Shown: piece after piece, positions 9,162 through 18,898 of the stretch
How the letters are laid out: every line of letters starts with the position of its first letter
Numbering within the stretch: the stretch's first letter is position 1
DNA from: Nitrosovibrio tenuis
Lineage (GTDB): Bacteria > Pseudomonadota > Gammaproteobacteria > Burkholderiales > Nitrosomonadaceae
Length of the DNA: 64,000 nucleotides
Direction: 5' to 3'
Assembly: GCF_900109785.1 (NCBI RefSeq)
Contig: NZ_FOBH01000001.1
Coordinates: 1 to 64,000 of the forward strand
Made by a program: the position numbers and the translations under genes
The notes under the pieces: generated by a model
The model's database searches: none
What the model was told of the DNA's origin: nothing
What the model saw: the letters and a program-made list of their open reading frames with translations, nothing else

Positions 9162-10145
9162 ATGAACAAGAACGACAAAATCTATATTGCCGGCCATCGC
9201 GGCCTCGTCGGTTCTGCTATAAGGCGGAATCTCGAGCAGAGGGGATATGACAATCTCGCGGTCCGGACCCATGCCGAACTTGATCTGCTCGATCAAAAGA
9301 GCACGGAAAATTTCTTCGCTGATGAGCAGCCCGACTATGTTTTTCTTGCGGCTGCAAGGGTAGGGGGCATTTATGCCAACGATACTTATCCAGCCGAGTT
9401 TATTCGTGACAATCTTGCTATTCAAACAAACATTATACATACAGCATATAAAAACAAGGTAAAACGGCTTATGTTTCTGGGCTCCAGCTGCATTTATCCC
9501 AAATTCGCCCCCCAGCCCATGCAGGAAGAGCATCTTTTGACCGGACCGCTAGAGCCGACAAATCGGCCCTATGCTATTGCAAAAATAGCGGGTATTGAGA
9601 TGTGCTGGAGCTACAATCGCCAGTACGGTACCAAATACTTGGCTGCGATGCCGACCAACCTCTACGGCCCCGGGGATAATTACGACCTGAACAATAGCCA
9701 CGTTATCCCCGCGCTGATCCGCAAATTTCATGAAGCGAGGGTCAGCAATGCTCCCACAGTTACCGTGTGGGGTACTGGCACGCCTCGACGCGAATTTCTC
9801 TACAGCGACGACATGGCAGATGCCTGTATATTCTTGATGAATCTTCCAGACGATAAATTCAACAATTTGCTCGGAAGTGATGAATCAAAGACAGGTAAAT
9901 TCGAGCCACCGCTGATTAACGTTGGAGTTGGGCAGGACATCACAATCAAGGAATTGGCAGGAACTGTGAAAGATGTGGTCGGTTACAAAGGCGAGATCAG
10001 CTTTGATGCCACGAAGCCGGACGGGACACCGAGAAAGTTGATGGACGTATCCCGGCTCTCGGCAACCGGCTGGTCGGCGACCACAAGTCTGCAAGACGGA
10101 CTTCACAAGGCCTACCAGGCAATGTTGCGGCAGATAGACCGATAA
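9162..10145 (+). CDS. fcl: GDP-L-fucose synthase
   Basis: 327 residues, 9 nt after gmd. The N-terminus [18 protein letters not shown] is the family NADP site, and [18 protein letters not shown] plus [13 protein letters not shown] carry the catalytic Ser/Cys/Tyr/Lys set. The enzyme epimerises C3 and C5 and reduces C4 of GDP-4-keto-6-deoxymannose to GDP-L-fucose. Adjacency to gmd makes the pathway complete and predicts fucose (or a close 6-deoxyhexose) in the polysaccharide. No unusual features. Confidence 0.95.
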   Translation: MNKNDKIYIAGHRGLVGSAIRRNLEQRGYDNLAVRTHAELDLLDQKSTENFFADEQPDYVFLAAARVGGIYANDTYPAEFIRDNLAIQTNIIHTAYKNKVKRLMFLGSSCIYPKFAPQPMQEEHLLTGPLEPTNRPYAIAKIAGIEMCWSYNRQYGTKYLAAMPTNLYGPGDNYDLNNSHVIPALIRKFHEARVSNAPTVTVWGTGTPRREFLYSDDMADACIFLMNLPDDKFNNLLGSDESKTGKFEPPLINVGVGQDITIKELAGTVKDVVGYKGEISFDATKPDGTPRKLMDVSRLSATGWSATTSLQDGLHKAYQAMLRQIDR

Positions 10146-10169
10146 ACGTGCCGATGTGATGCACCTTGC

Positions 10170-11672
10170 ATGAGTCTTCTGGAGAAGAGCTTATCTGCGC
10201 TCTTATGGGGGTCAGCAGGGACTTTTACGAAATTAACCATGCAGCTCGGCTCGCAAGTAGTCCTTGCGCGCCTCCTGGGTCCCGAGCAGTACGGTGTGTT
10301 TGCGATCGGTGCGGTCGTGGTTACGTTCGCGGGTTTTCTGGGTGATTTCGGAATTGCATATGGGCTCATCCAAAAGAAAACCATTTCGGATGACGATCTG
10401 CGTTACGTTTTGGGATGGCAGTTACTTATCGGCAGTTTTGTTGCGGCTCTGCTGATTCTTGGCGCACCGTCTATTGCTGAGTTCTTTAATGAGCCCGCTT
10501 CTGTTTGGGTAATTAGGTCATTGGCCGTGGTCTGTGTGGCAGATTCGCTGTGTTCGGTCTCAATGAATTTGCTTAAACGTTCCCTGAACTATAAGGCGTT
10601 ACACATAGCCCAGGTAATGGGGCACCTCATCGGATATTTTATTGTGGGAATCCCATTGGCGCTTAATGGTTATGGGGTTGCCTCGCTTGTCGCAGGCTGG
10701 ATTGTGCAATCTGTGGTACAACTGGCGTTGATGTACCACGCGGTGCGCCACCCCTTAATACCCACCTTGAAGCATGCCGGAGGCACCTCGATGCTAATCT
10801 ACGGAGGGAATGTTTTGGCCGCGAACCTAACAAACTGGAGCCTCGCTAATATAGACCGGGTATCTATCGGAAAGCGATTCTCTGTATCGGATATTGGACT
10901 ATATTCCCTGGCCTCCAACCTGCTCTATAACGGAACGTCGGCCCTATTAGGAGTAATACAATCGATCTACTTTTCCGCAAGTTCAAGAATACAAGAGGAT
11001 ATCCCTGCGCAGGGCCGGGTTTTCCTTGGGATTAGCGGTAGCGCTCTGCTTTTTATCGGCCCTCTTTTTGCTAGTTTGGCGATTGTCTCCGATACCTTTA
11101 TCGTCGCTCTGTATGGAGATAAGTGGCGCAGCGCCGCAGATATCTTTTCTCCCATTGCGCTAGCCATGCCGCTATTTATACTTTGGGGTCTCACTACTCC
11201 AATGTTGTGGACACGAGGAAAGGGCAGGCTCGAGGGTTTGCTTAATCTTCCACTGTTAATACTTTGGATCGTGGTTGTTTACGCGGCTTCTTCCAGATCA
11301 CCTCAGATCGTTGCATGGGCTGTGTTGTTTCTCTATTTCCTGCGGGCGACGCTATTGATCGGGGTGACCGCGAGCGCGCTTCAGCTTGGCCGATTCTCTT
11401 ATTTTCGAGCGTGTATACCTGGCGCTGTGTTATCTCTAATCGTTATGATTCCCCTCGGATATGTGGATTTCATGGCTCGCCACAGCGGGCTCTCGCCCGT
11501 GTTATGTTTGTTAATCGATGCACTGGCTGCTGTACTCCTGTGGGGCATTGGTTTTCGCCTGGTGCGCATGCTGCTTCAGCCAGCTGTAAAACAAGCATTA
11601 TCAGAATTTTCTTCCCGCCTCCCGCCTTGGCTTGAGGTTATAGTTTTTGGCAATTCGAAAGATACAAGATGA
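10170..11672 (+). CDS. Wzx-type oligosaccharide flippase (polysaccharide transporter family)
   Basis: 500 residues, strongly hydrophobic, with about 12-14 predicted membrane segments. The start LLEKSLSALLWGSAGTFTKL and the LARLLGPEQYGVFAIGAVVV element are typical of the WzxC-like branch of the MOP superfamily. The protein would move lipid-linked repeat units from the cytoplasmic to the periplasmic face of the inner membrane, before polymerisation by the product of the next gene (10 nt downstream). Substrate cannot be deduced. A second flippase is encoded at 60548-62020 on the other strand. Confidence 0.85.
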   Translation: MSLLEKSLSALLWGSAGTFTKLTMQLGSQVVLARLLGPEQYGVFAIGAVVVTFAGFLGDFGIAYGLIQKKTISDDDLRYVLGWQLLIGSFVAALLILGAPSIAEFFNEPASVWVIRSLAVVCVADSLCSVSMNLLKRSLNYKALHIAQVMGHLIGYFIVGIPLALNGYGVASLVAGWIVQSVVQLALMYHAVRHPLIPTLKHAGGTSMLIYGGNVLAANLTNWSLANIDRVSIGKRFSVSDIGLYSLASNLLYNGTSALLGVIQSIYFSASSRIQEDIPAQGRVFLGISGSALLFIGPLFASLAIVSDTFIVALYGDKWRSAADIFSPIALAMPLFILWGLTTPMLWTRGKGRLEGLLNLPLLILWIVVVYAASSRSPQIVAWAVLFLYFLRATLLIGVTASALQLGRFSYFRACIPGAVLSLIVMIPLGYVDFMARHSGLSPVLCLLIDALAAVLLWGIGFRLVRMLLQPAVKQALSEFSSRLPPWLEVIVFGNSKDTR

Positions 11673-11681
11673 GCGCCTAAT

Positions 11682-13136
11682 ATGGAAGTCATCTACTACT
11701 CGGTATATATACTTTTCGCGCTGCTGGCTGGGTTTATGGTCGTACTCGCTTTAGGCCTTGGGCTCCATTTTGAAGGTCTCGTTGAGCGCCACCTCGTCCC
11801 AATGATTCCTATGTTAATACCACTAGCGATTGGTACAAGTTCTATCGTGTCCGGCCGCAATGTGTCGTTTTATGGGCTTATAGGTGCCGAAGGTTTAACG
11901 CTTGCCGACCCGATCGGCGGCTGGATTTTACGGCTTACAACGGCCTCGATTGTATGTGCCTCAGTTGTAGTATTGCTTTCTTCCCTCATGCGCAAGAAAC
12001 ATCATGGAGAGCGCTCGGGAGACCCCTTATTTATGGCATTTCTTGCGTATTTCGGAAGTTGTTATATCGTTAGCGGGGTGCTTGGCTCCGAGCCAAGTTT
12101 TGTACACAACAACTTTTATGCATTAATCGTATTTTTTGTTGCATATGCCACACGTAATCAAAGTGTGGATCGTTTCGTGTGCTGGGCCCGGAATGGATTG
12201 AATATTTTTATATTCATGGGGTTGGCGGTCGCACCGATACTTCCTGAGGTTGCCATACAAGATGGATATAGCGGGATTATTCCTGGGATCACATTCAGGT
12301 TTTGGGGTCTTGCTACCCATGCCAACAACCTGGGGCCTATCTCCGTTGTCTTTCTGCTCCTACTTAGATGGAAGCCCTATCATTCGCGAGCATTAAACCT
12401 GCTAAGTGCTACTGCCGCCTTAGGTTCACTTCTTCTCTCCCAATCGAAAACAGCGTTGATTGCCGGTATTGCAGCGTTGATAGTGCTGTTGGGTTACCAC
12501 CTATTTGACTCCATTCGTCAAGCAAAAAAGGGCAAGCATGTTACCTTAGCTCAGTTCACCTGGATATCCGGTCCCTTCCTACTCATCTTAAGCCTGCTTG
12601 TCGTGATCAGTGTCGGAATCGAGTTTGGTCTTTGGAAAGATCTATTGGCACGTTTTGGTACCCAGGCGTCCACTTTGACAGGACGCGATTTCATCTGGAC
12701 AATAACTTTGCGAGAATGGCACGAGAATCCCCTGTTCGGTTATGGCCCCAGACTCTGGGGAGACGAATTCGCTGCTCGGCAGGGCTATCTGGGAGTGGTA
12801 TCGAATGCCCATAACCAATTCGTGGACGTGCTAGGATCGTCCGGTTTATTGGGACTTCTTTGTTTTTCGGCTTACTTATTACTTCTCCTCAGATATGCCT
12901 GGTTATCGGTCGGCAGCACCGAGGGGGTTTCGCTTGCCCTAGCTGTTTTTATTTTGATGAGATGCCTCACGGAAGTGCCCTTCAAAACAGGAAATATTAC
13001 GACGCCTGACTTTTTGATGCACTTCATTTTTTTCAGCGCACTCCTGCGCGCACGGTACATGCCTCGGACAGCAGAGGCTCAAACTCATGCATCGAAAAAA
13101 CGGTCTCGCTTACCCCGTACGAGTTTTTCCTCGTAG
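11682..13136 (+). CDS. O-antigen polymerase/ligase-like membrane protein (Wzy_C family)
   Basis: 484 residues with about 11 membrane segments. Around residues 325-385 is the Wzy_C signature region: LTGRDFIWTITLREWHENPL, FGYGP, then SNAHNQFVDVLGSSGLLG. These motifs are shared by Wzy polymerases and WaaL ligases. Position between a flippase and glycosyltransferases in an exopolysaccharide cluster favours a polymerase that joins undecaprenyl-linked repeat units in the periplasm. The two functions cannot be separated by sequence alone. The tail, after residue 460, is basic and cytoplasmic. Confidence 0.8.
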   Translation: MEVIYYSVYILFALLAGFMVVLALGLGLHFEGLVERHLVPMIPMLIPLAIGTSSIVSGRNVSFYGLIGAEGLTLADPIGGWILRLTTASIVCASVVVLLSSLMRKKHHGERSGDPLFMAFLAYFGSCYIVSGVLGSEPSFVHNNFYALIVFFVAYATRNQSVDRFVCWARNGLNIFIFMGLAVAPILPEVAIQDGYSGIIPGITFRFWGLATHANNLGPISVVFLLLLRWKPYHSRALNLLSATAALGSLLLSQSKTALIAGIAALIVLLGYHLFDSIRQAKKGKHVTLAQFTWISGPFLLILSLLVVISVGIEFGLWKDLLARFGTQASTLTGRDFIWTITLREWHENPLFGYGPRLWGDEFAARQGYLGVVSNAHNQFVDVLGSSGLLGLLCFSAYLLLLLRYAWLSVGSTEGVSLALAVFILMRCLTEVPFKTGNITTPDFLMHFIFFSALLRARYMPRTAEAQTHASKKRSRLPRTSFSS

Positions 13137-13300
13137 GATTTCGAGACAAAATTAAAAAAATAGCGGTGCGTATCCTCGCCTCGCCAGGGTCCAGAAATCC
13201 ATGCGGTGTCAACACCCTTGAGACATTAGCATATTTCTATGAATTGGAATTCCTGAGGAAATAGTTTGGAGATAGGCGATTTTTTGGTATCCAGAATGAT

Positions 13301-14227
13301 ATGACTCGCACCCCCAAATTCTCAGTCGTCATCCCACTGTATAACAAGTCTGCTTTTGTCGTTGAGGCTATAGCCTCAGTGCAGGCGCAAATTTATCCGG
13401 TAACGGAGATAATAGTCATAGATGATGGCTCGACTGACGGTGGCGCGGAACGAGTCGAAGCCATTGCAGATCCACGCATCAGCTTATACCGCCAAGCCAA
13501 TGCAGGCGTGTCTGTCGCTCGAAATCGGGGCATAGAAGCCGCCTGTGGCGATCTCGTCTGCTTTCTCGATGCCGATGATCGTTATCTGCCGGGCTTTCTC
13601 CAGGCAATAGTAGATCTTGCGGACAGCTTTCCAGGCGCCGGAATGTATGCTACGGGCTACTTTCGCTTCTGGGCGGATGGCAGGCGGCGTGTTATCCCTG
13701 TTTCGCCCGCCCTGCGAGGCAGGGATAAGTTGGTTAAAGATTTTTATGCTGTCTGGTGCAAGTCACCATTTCTCTATACGGTTTCACTTGCTATTCGCCG
13801 CGAAGTGTTCACGGATGGCGAAATGCGATTTCCGCCGGGAGAGCGACTTGGAGAGGATCAGGATCTCTGGTTTCGAATCGCTGAGCGGTATGCGATTGCC
13901 TACGCTGAGTCCCCGCTGGTGGAATACCGGATGGATGTTTATGGTAGTGCCACGCAAACGGGAAAAGTGCTTGACGTGTTGCCTTGCTATCGGCGCCTCG
14001 AAGAGCGCTTGGCTGCAGGTGTGGTGCCGCATGCCATGAGGCGTAGCGCCCGCAAGTTGCTTGCAAGTCATCTCCTGGATGTAGCGCGATTCCGCCTCGG
14101 CGAAGGCGACGTCAGGGGAGGATGGAACTTGGCGGCAGATAATCGAACGGGTGGCAATCCACTTTATCGTCTGCGTACTATAGGCGCCTTATGCTGCGCG
14201 GCGTTCGGATTCGGGAGGGCACGATGA
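13301..14227 (+). CDS. Family 2 glycosyltransferase (GT-A fold)
   Basis: 308 residues. FSVVIPLYNKSAFVVEAIAS, then EIIVIDDGSTDGGAERVEAI and FLDADDRYLPGF are the nucleotide-sugar binding and DXD elements of GT2 enzymes; GERLGEDQDLWFRIAERY carries the late ED motif that usually holds the catalytic base. No membrane segment is obvious, so it should act at the cytoplasmic face on a lipid-linked acceptor. The sugar donor is unknown. It overlaps the next gene by 4 nt (ATGA). The 164 nt before it contain no gene. Confidence 0.88.
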   Translation: MTRTPKFSVVIPLYNKSAFVVEAIASVQAQIYPVTEIIVIDDGSTDGGAERVEAIADPRISLYRQANAGVSVARNRGIEAACGDLVCFLDADDRYLPGFLQAIVDLADSFPGAGMYATGYFRFWADGRRRVIPVSPALRGRDKLVKDFYAVWCKSPFLYTVSLAIRREVFTDGEMRFPPGERLGEDQDLWFRIAERYAIAYAESPLVEYRMDVYGSATQTGKVLDVLPCYRRLEERLAAGVVPHAMRRSARKLLASHLLDVARFRLGEGDVRGGWNLAADNRTGGNPLYRLRTIGALCCAAFGFGRAR

Positions 14228-15072
14228 AGCTCTCGCTCATTCTGGCTACGGTCGACCGCAGTGCCGACGTTGGTCGCTTTATCCGCAGCCTTATTGCTCA
14301 GACTGATCGGAACTTCGAGCTACTCGTGGTAGACCAGAACACCGATGGTCGTTTGCTTCCTTATACAAAGGAAGGACGGGAGGGTGGCCTAGAGTTGCAT
14401 CATCTTCGTCTTTCTCCCCCGAGCCTATCGGGTGCCAGAAACCTGGGCATCACTAAATCCACCGGCGAGCTTATTGGTTTTCCAGATGATGATTGTTGGT
14501 ACGATCCGGATACCGTAGCTCAAATCCTCCATGCGTTCTCGGCGAAGCCGGAATTGCAAGGGATCGTTGCCTGCTGGGAAGAGCAAATGCGTGGACAAGA
14601 GATTAAACCACAAACTGGAAGCCTCTCTTTGGAGGCTTGGCGTAACTTTCGGGGGGGCGACGCCAGCTCGATCTCACTTTTTTTTCGACGCGAGCTATTC
14701 AACCAGCTTGGCGGATTTGACGAACGTTTTGGTGTAGGCCAATGGTATGGTGCCGCCGAAGAAACCGATTTTATCCTGCGTGCTCTTGCTTCAAGGGCGC
14801 AGCTCGATCACTGTCCAACTGCACGAGTCCATCATCTATTTTCCTCTTCAGTACATAGCACCTTGCCGCATCATTGCCTGAATGCGCGTCGCCGCTCGCG
14901 TGGCACGGGCGGGATCTACGGTAAACACGATCTTCCCTCGTGGGTGATTCTACGGGGTTTTTTCGCCCCGATATATCATGCGATTCTTCGGCCTGAGGCA
15001 CTGAGGTTGGGGTTTTCGATAAGCCTCGGCCGGATCGAGGGCTACCTGAGATGGAAATTTAGGGAGCAATAA
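14224..15072 (+). CDS. Family 2 glycosyltransferase
   Basis: About 282 residues from ATG 14224, which overlaps the previous stop and has GGGAGGG just upstream; the longer frame from 14191 is therefore unlikely. KLSLILATVDRSADVGRFIR, then FELLVVDQNTDGRL, LSGARNLGITKSTGELIGFP and DDDCWYDP show the GT2 fold with a DDD metal site. GAAEETDFILRALA holds the ED-type late motif. It likely adds one sugar to the lipid-linked repeat unit, partnered with the preceding GT2. Specificity is unknown. Confidence 0.86.
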   Translation: MKLSLILATVDRSADVGRFIRSLIAQTDRNFELLVVDQNTDGRLLPYTKEGREGGLELHHLRLSPPSLSGARNLGITKSTGELIGFPDDDCWYDPDTVAQILHAFSAKPELQGIVACWEEQMRGQEIKPQTGSLSLEAWRNFRGGDASSISLFFRRELFNQLGGFDERFGVGQWYGAAEETDFILRALASRAQLDHCPTARVHHLFSSSVHSTLPHHCLNARRRSRGTGGIYGKHDLPSWVILRGFFAPIYHAILRPEALRLGFSISLGRIEGYLRWKFREQ

Positions 15073-15213
15073 ATATCAATAGCTCTCCTTGTAATCTGCC
15101 AGTAGCTGTGGTGTCGTCGATTAGTTTGGTCCAGGTGACTCAGGGTGCGAGGGCAGAGCGGTTTTCCACCGTTTATGCGCGGCATCCTATTTCACTTTCT
15201 ATAGTAGAGTAGA

Positions 15214-15233
15214 GTATCCAGAATACGGGATAC
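15214..15233. repeat. Short inverted repeat in the 253-nt gap before the glycosidase gene
   Basis: GTATCC (15214-15219) and GGATAC (15228-15233) form a 6-bp dyad with an 8-nt spacer. The sequence lies about 100 nt before the ATG of the glycosidase gene, in a stretch with no coding signal between 15073 and 15325. It could be a small operator or just chance. No convincing promoter was identified beside it. Confidence 0.3.
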
Positions 15234-15325
15234 AGAATGCAGAACCGGAAAAAACTATTAGTTGAACCAACGATGCATCTATGTGAAATTGGAGAGAAAG
15301 GCACGAGTTAATTTAGAAGGAGTAA

Positions 15326-16450
15326 ATGGTCATGCTATTTATCGCAATGTGCCTTCTCATTTTTGTGATTTCTTGGCTACCCAGTACAGATGCAAATGCC
15401 CAGCAAGAGGCAATTCCGATAGAGTATTTCGGGCTGCACATCCATCGCGCCGATCAAGGAACGACCTGGCCAAACGTGCCATTCGGAAGTTGGCGGCTAT
15501 GGGATGCGTACGTGGCTTGGGCTGACCTTGAACCGAGCCCAGGAAAATGGGATTTTTCGCGGCTGGATCGTTATGTTGCGATGGCCGAATTGCGCAACGT
15601 TGATATCTTGCTGCCACTTGCTAACACTCCAGAATGGGCATCAGCGCGACCGTCCGAGCAAGGCAGCTACAAACCAGGCAATGCAAGCGAGCCCGCCAGT
15701 ATAGAAGATTGGCGCCGCTATGTAAGAGCTGTGGGGGAGCGTTACAAGGGGCGCATTCGTCATTATCAGATCTGGAACGAAATCAATTTCAAACAACATT
15801 TTTCGGGAAGCACTGCAAAACTTGTTGAGTTAGCATGTGAAGGATCTCAGATACTTAAATCGATCGACCCACTGAACCGGGTCGTTTCGCCGGCTGCGAG
15901 CGTGGGTGGGAAGGATCACCTTGGTCATTTGGATCGTTTTCTTGCTTCAGGAGGAAAAAATTGTATTGATATAGTTGCTCATCATTTCTACGTCACGAAC
16001 TCGGGCCCCCAAGCAATGGTTCCATTTATCCGCGGAGTCCGTAACGTGATGAGAAGAAACGGCATCGGGCAAAAACCCCTGTGGAACACGGAAACCGGCT
16101 GGTGGCTCGCCAATGGCGACGGCACTCCAGATGATCCGATGGTTACCGGGGGCGGCTGGAAGAAGATACCGCGGGAAAGCAAAGACAACATCATATTTAA
16201 GGCTTTTGCTTTGGCGAGATCCGAAGGGGTTGAGCGATTTTACTGGTACGCATGGGACAACAGGGCCTTGGGATTTATTGAGCCGACAACAAAAAAAACA
16301 AAGCCTATCGCTGAAAAATGGCGTAGCGCAGTTAATGCCCTGCTTGGGGCGACGGATTTACGGTGCATACAGGATGTCAATGTTTGGCGCTGTGATTATG
16401 TGGCATCGGATGGGGTTAGGACACAGTCTTCCTGGACAGCTGAACCTTGA
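15326..16450 (+). CDS. Secreted glycoside hydrolase (clan A, GH39/GH5-like)
   Basis: 374 residues; the start ATG 15326 is preceded by AAGGAG. A signal peptide ends near DANAQQ, so the enzyme is exported. The (beta/alpha)8 fold is suggested by ordered motifs: GLHIHRADQGTTWP, the WDAYVAWADLEPSPGKWDFS strand, then HYQIWNEINF with the likely acid/base Glu152 and KPLWNTETGWW with the likely nucleophile Glu256. This Glu pair is the clan GH-A arrangement, closest to GH39 beta-xylosidases and to PslG-like enzymes. A hydrolase inside a synthesis cluster probably trims or releases the polymer in the periplasm. The substrate is not predictable. Confidence 0.75.
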   Translation: MVMLFIAMCLLIFVISWLPSTDANAQQEAIPIEYFGLHIHRADQGTTWPNVPFGSWRLWDAYVAWADLEPSPGKWDFSRLDRYVAMAELRNVDILLPLANTPEWASARPSEQGSYKPGNASEPASIEDWRRYVRAVGERYKGRIRHYQIWNEINFKQHFSGSTAKLVELACEGSQILKSIDPLNRVVSPAASVGGKDHLGHLDRFLASGGKNCIDIVAHHFYVTNSGPQAMVPFIRGVRNVMRRNGIGQKPLWNTETGWWLANGDGTPDDPMVTGGGWKKIPRESKDNIIFKAFALARSEGVERFYWYAWDNRALGFIEPTTKKTKPIAEKWRSAVNALLGATDLRCIQDVNVWRCDYVASDGVRTQSSWTAEP

Positions 16451-16583
16451 TAGTCAGATGATATAAGTTTACCTTTCTCTGCATATATCGCTCGAGAACC
16501 TCAAGAGACTTCCTACTGAAAAATATCTGGGCTTGCGTGCATGTATTCTCACGAACATCTCAATGCGTTCACAAGGGCAATAA

Positions 16584-17723
16584 ATGCCTGAGATAGCAAA
16601 GCCAAAAATACTTATCGTGCAGCGCCGCCTGACGCATTATAGGCTGCCATTCTTTGACACCTTGAGACACCAACTCAGCGAACGCGGTTACTCTCTGCAA
16701 TTGGCGTTTGGGACGCCTACCATGACAGAAATTGATAAGGGCGATACCGGCCATCTACCTTGGGGCACCTGTCTGGAAACAAGCTACTTCATGGGTGGAA
16801 AACTTTGCTGGCAACCATTTGGTAAATTGCTCGAAGGTGCGTCTATGGTTGTGATGGCAGCAGAAAACAAGTTACTTTATAACCTCGTCGTACAAATGCT
16901 TCGTTGTGATCTGCATGTAGCGCTTTGGGGGCATGGCGGGAATCTCCAGGGAAATCCCTACAGTTGGCGGGAGCGTTTCAAGCGTGTGGCAGCTCGACAG
17001 GCGGACTGGTGGTTTGGCTATACCGAAATGAGCGTGCCGCTGATCGAAAGAAGTGGCTTTCCTCACAATCGGATTACCGTGGTGAACAACTCCGTCGACA
17101 CTGCAGAGCTCGCGGCACAGCGTTTTGCGGTGAAAGCGGAAGTACTTGTTGGCATGAAGCAGAAACTGGCCCTGGACGGTAGTCGTGTCGGCATTTTCGT
17201 AGGCTCCCTATATTCCGAAAAACGTATCGGTTTCATGCTCGAGGCGGCAAGGGAAATACGGCGGCGTGTACCTGACTTCGAATTTCTAATAATTGGTGAT
17301 GGAGCGCAGAAGGAGCTAATAAAACAGTTTTGTGCGACGAACTGCTGGGCGCACTATCTCGGCATGCGGAAAGGCCAGGACAAAGTTAATGCCATCGCGC
17401 TGTCACAGGTAATGATCAATCCCGGGGCTGTTGGCTTGGGCATCCTAGATGCCTTTGTCTGCGGCGTGCCAATCATTACGACCGACTGCGGCATGCATGG
17501 GCCGGAGATTGCTTATTTGGTCAGCGGCCAGAATGGCTTAATGACATCGAATACACTGGAGGATTACGTTTCAGCAGTGGTTACCCTTCTGCAGGATGAC
17601 GCCCGATTAGATCGGCTCAAAGAAGGGTGTGGGGAGAGTGCATTGCGATACACCGTCGAGAATATGTCATGTAATTTCGCTGATGGAGTGCAACGCTGTC
17701 TTGCAGCCCCACTCTACAGATGA
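16584..17723 (+). CDS. Family 4 glycosyltransferase (GT-B fold)
   Basis: 379 residues. The N-terminal half begins ILIVQRRLTHYRLPFFDTLR, a motif common in GT4 enzymes of capsule clusters, and ALWGHGGNLQGNPYSWRERF follows. The C-terminal half has the donor-binding region: VGIFVGSLYSEKRIGFMLEA, then VMINPGAVGLGILDAFVCGV and PIITTD. The usual EX7E motif is degenerate (NPGAVGLGILDAF has Asp near the second position). It should add a sugar from a nucleotide donor with retention. The next gene follows after 5 nt. Confidence 0.82.
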   Translation: MPEIAKPKILIVQRRLTHYRLPFFDTLRHQLSERGYSLQLAFGTPTMTEIDKGDTGHLPWGTCLETSYFMGGKLCWQPFGKLLEGASMVVMAAENKLLYNLVVQMLRCDLHVALWGHGGNLQGNPYSWRERFKRVAARQADWWFGYTEMSVPLIERSGFPHNRITVVNNSVDTAELAAQRFAVKAEVLVGMKQKLALDGSRVGIFVGSLYSEKRIGFMLEAAREIRRRVPDFEFLIIGDGAQKELIKQFCATNCWAHYLGMRKGQDKVNAIALSQVMINPGAVGLGILDAFVCGVPIITTDCGMHGPEIAYLVSGQNGLMTSNTLEDYVSAVVTLLQDDARLDRLKEGCGESALRYTVENMSCNFADGVQRCLAAPLYR

Positions 17724-17728
17724 CGTAG

Positions 17729-18898
17729 ATGAGCGAACGCATACTTATTGTCCATAACGCCTATCAGCAGAGGGGTGGCGAGGACGTGGTTGTCGAGGCG
17801 GAGGCGGAGTTGCTCCGCCAGCACGGTCATCAAGTCGAGCTTTTCCTTCGGCACAACAGCGCGATCGGCAATATCGGGCGTGCCGCGCTCATCGCTCAAA
17901 CCTTATGGTCTGCTCCGACGGTGAAGGCATTCGATGCGGTCGTTCGGGCGTTTAAACCGGATTTGGTACATGTGCATAATACCTTTCCACTGATTTCCCC
18001 CTCGCTTTACTGGGCGGCGGCAGAGGCAAGGGTGCCGGTTGTACAGACCCTTCATAATTTTCGATTACTTTGCCCGCAAGCCATGTTTCTTCGGAATGGG
18101 CGCATTTGCGAGGATTGCTTGGGCCATCCGCCGTGGCGCAGCGTGATACACCGCTGTTACCGCAATTCGGTTACGCAGTCGGCCGTATTGGCTACCACGC
18201 TCGCTATGCACCGAGGACTCAATACCTGGCATAGAAAAGTCACGCGCTACATCGCGTTGAACGAGTTCTGTCGCAACAAATTCATTGAGGGTGGCCTGCC
18301 AGCGGAGCGGATAGTTGTAAAACCCAACTTTGTTGATGCCGGCGATTCTGTGCGGGGCGACCGATCCGGCTTTTTATTTGTCGGGCGGTTGTCCGTTGAA
18401 AAAGGTGTGGACGTGCTGGCTCGCGCTGCATCCCGGCTGACGGATGTGCATATACGTGTGGTGGGAGCGGGATCCGAGCACGCTACTCTAAGGGACGTGC
18501 CCGGCGTCGAGTTGCTCGGAACCTTGCCTGGCGCACAGGTTCGAGAGCAAATGCAGCAGGCGACGGCACTTGTGTTTCCCAGTATTTGTTACGAGACATT
18601 CGGATTGGTCGCTGTCGAGGCTTTTGCAAGTGGGACACCTGTCATTGCGAGCAGGATCGGGACCCTCCCTAATCTGGTGGAGGAAGATGTAACAGGTTTG
18701 CTGTTTAGTCCCGGTGATGCGGCAGATCTAGCCAACAAGATGCGTTGGGCGCAATTAAATCCAGAGCAAATGGCGGCGATGGGCAGTACCGCACGCGCGT
18801 GCTATGAAACAAAATATGCTGCCGCGCGCAATTATCATGAGTTAATGGCGATTTACCGCGATGCGATCGAAGAAGTAAAAGGAAAACAGCAATGTTGA
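17729..18898 (+). CDS. Family 4 glycosyltransferase
   Basis: 389 residues. ILIVHNAYQQRGGEDVVVEA near the N-terminus is a well-conserved start in exopolysaccharide GT4 enzymes, and PDLVHVHNTFPLISPSLYWA follows. The C-terminal nucleotide-sugar site is FLFVGRLSVEKGVDVLARAA, with the EX7E-like segment PSICYETFGLVAVEAFASGT (both Glu present). Retaining transfer at the cytoplasmic face is expected. It overlaps the next gene by 7 nt, so the two are co-translated. Confidence 0.88.
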   Translation: MSERILIVHNAYQQRGGEDVVVEAEAELLRQHGHQVELFLRHNSAIGNIGRAALIAQTLWSAPTVKAFDAVVRAFKPDLVHVHNTFPLISPSLYWAAAEARVPVVQTLHNFRLLCPQAMFLRNGRICEDCLGHPPWRSVIHRCYRNSVTQSAVLATTLAMHRGLNTWHRKVTRYIALNEFCRNKFIEGGLPAERIVVKPNFVDAGDSVRGDRSGFLFVGRLSVEKGVDVLARAASRLTDVHIRVVGAGSEHATLRDVPGVELLGTLPGAQVREQMQQATALVFPSICYETFGLVAVEAFASGTPVIASRIGTLPNLVEEDVTGLLFSPGDAADLANKMRWAQLNPEQMAAMGSTARACYETKYAAARNYHELMAIYRDAIEEVKGKQQC

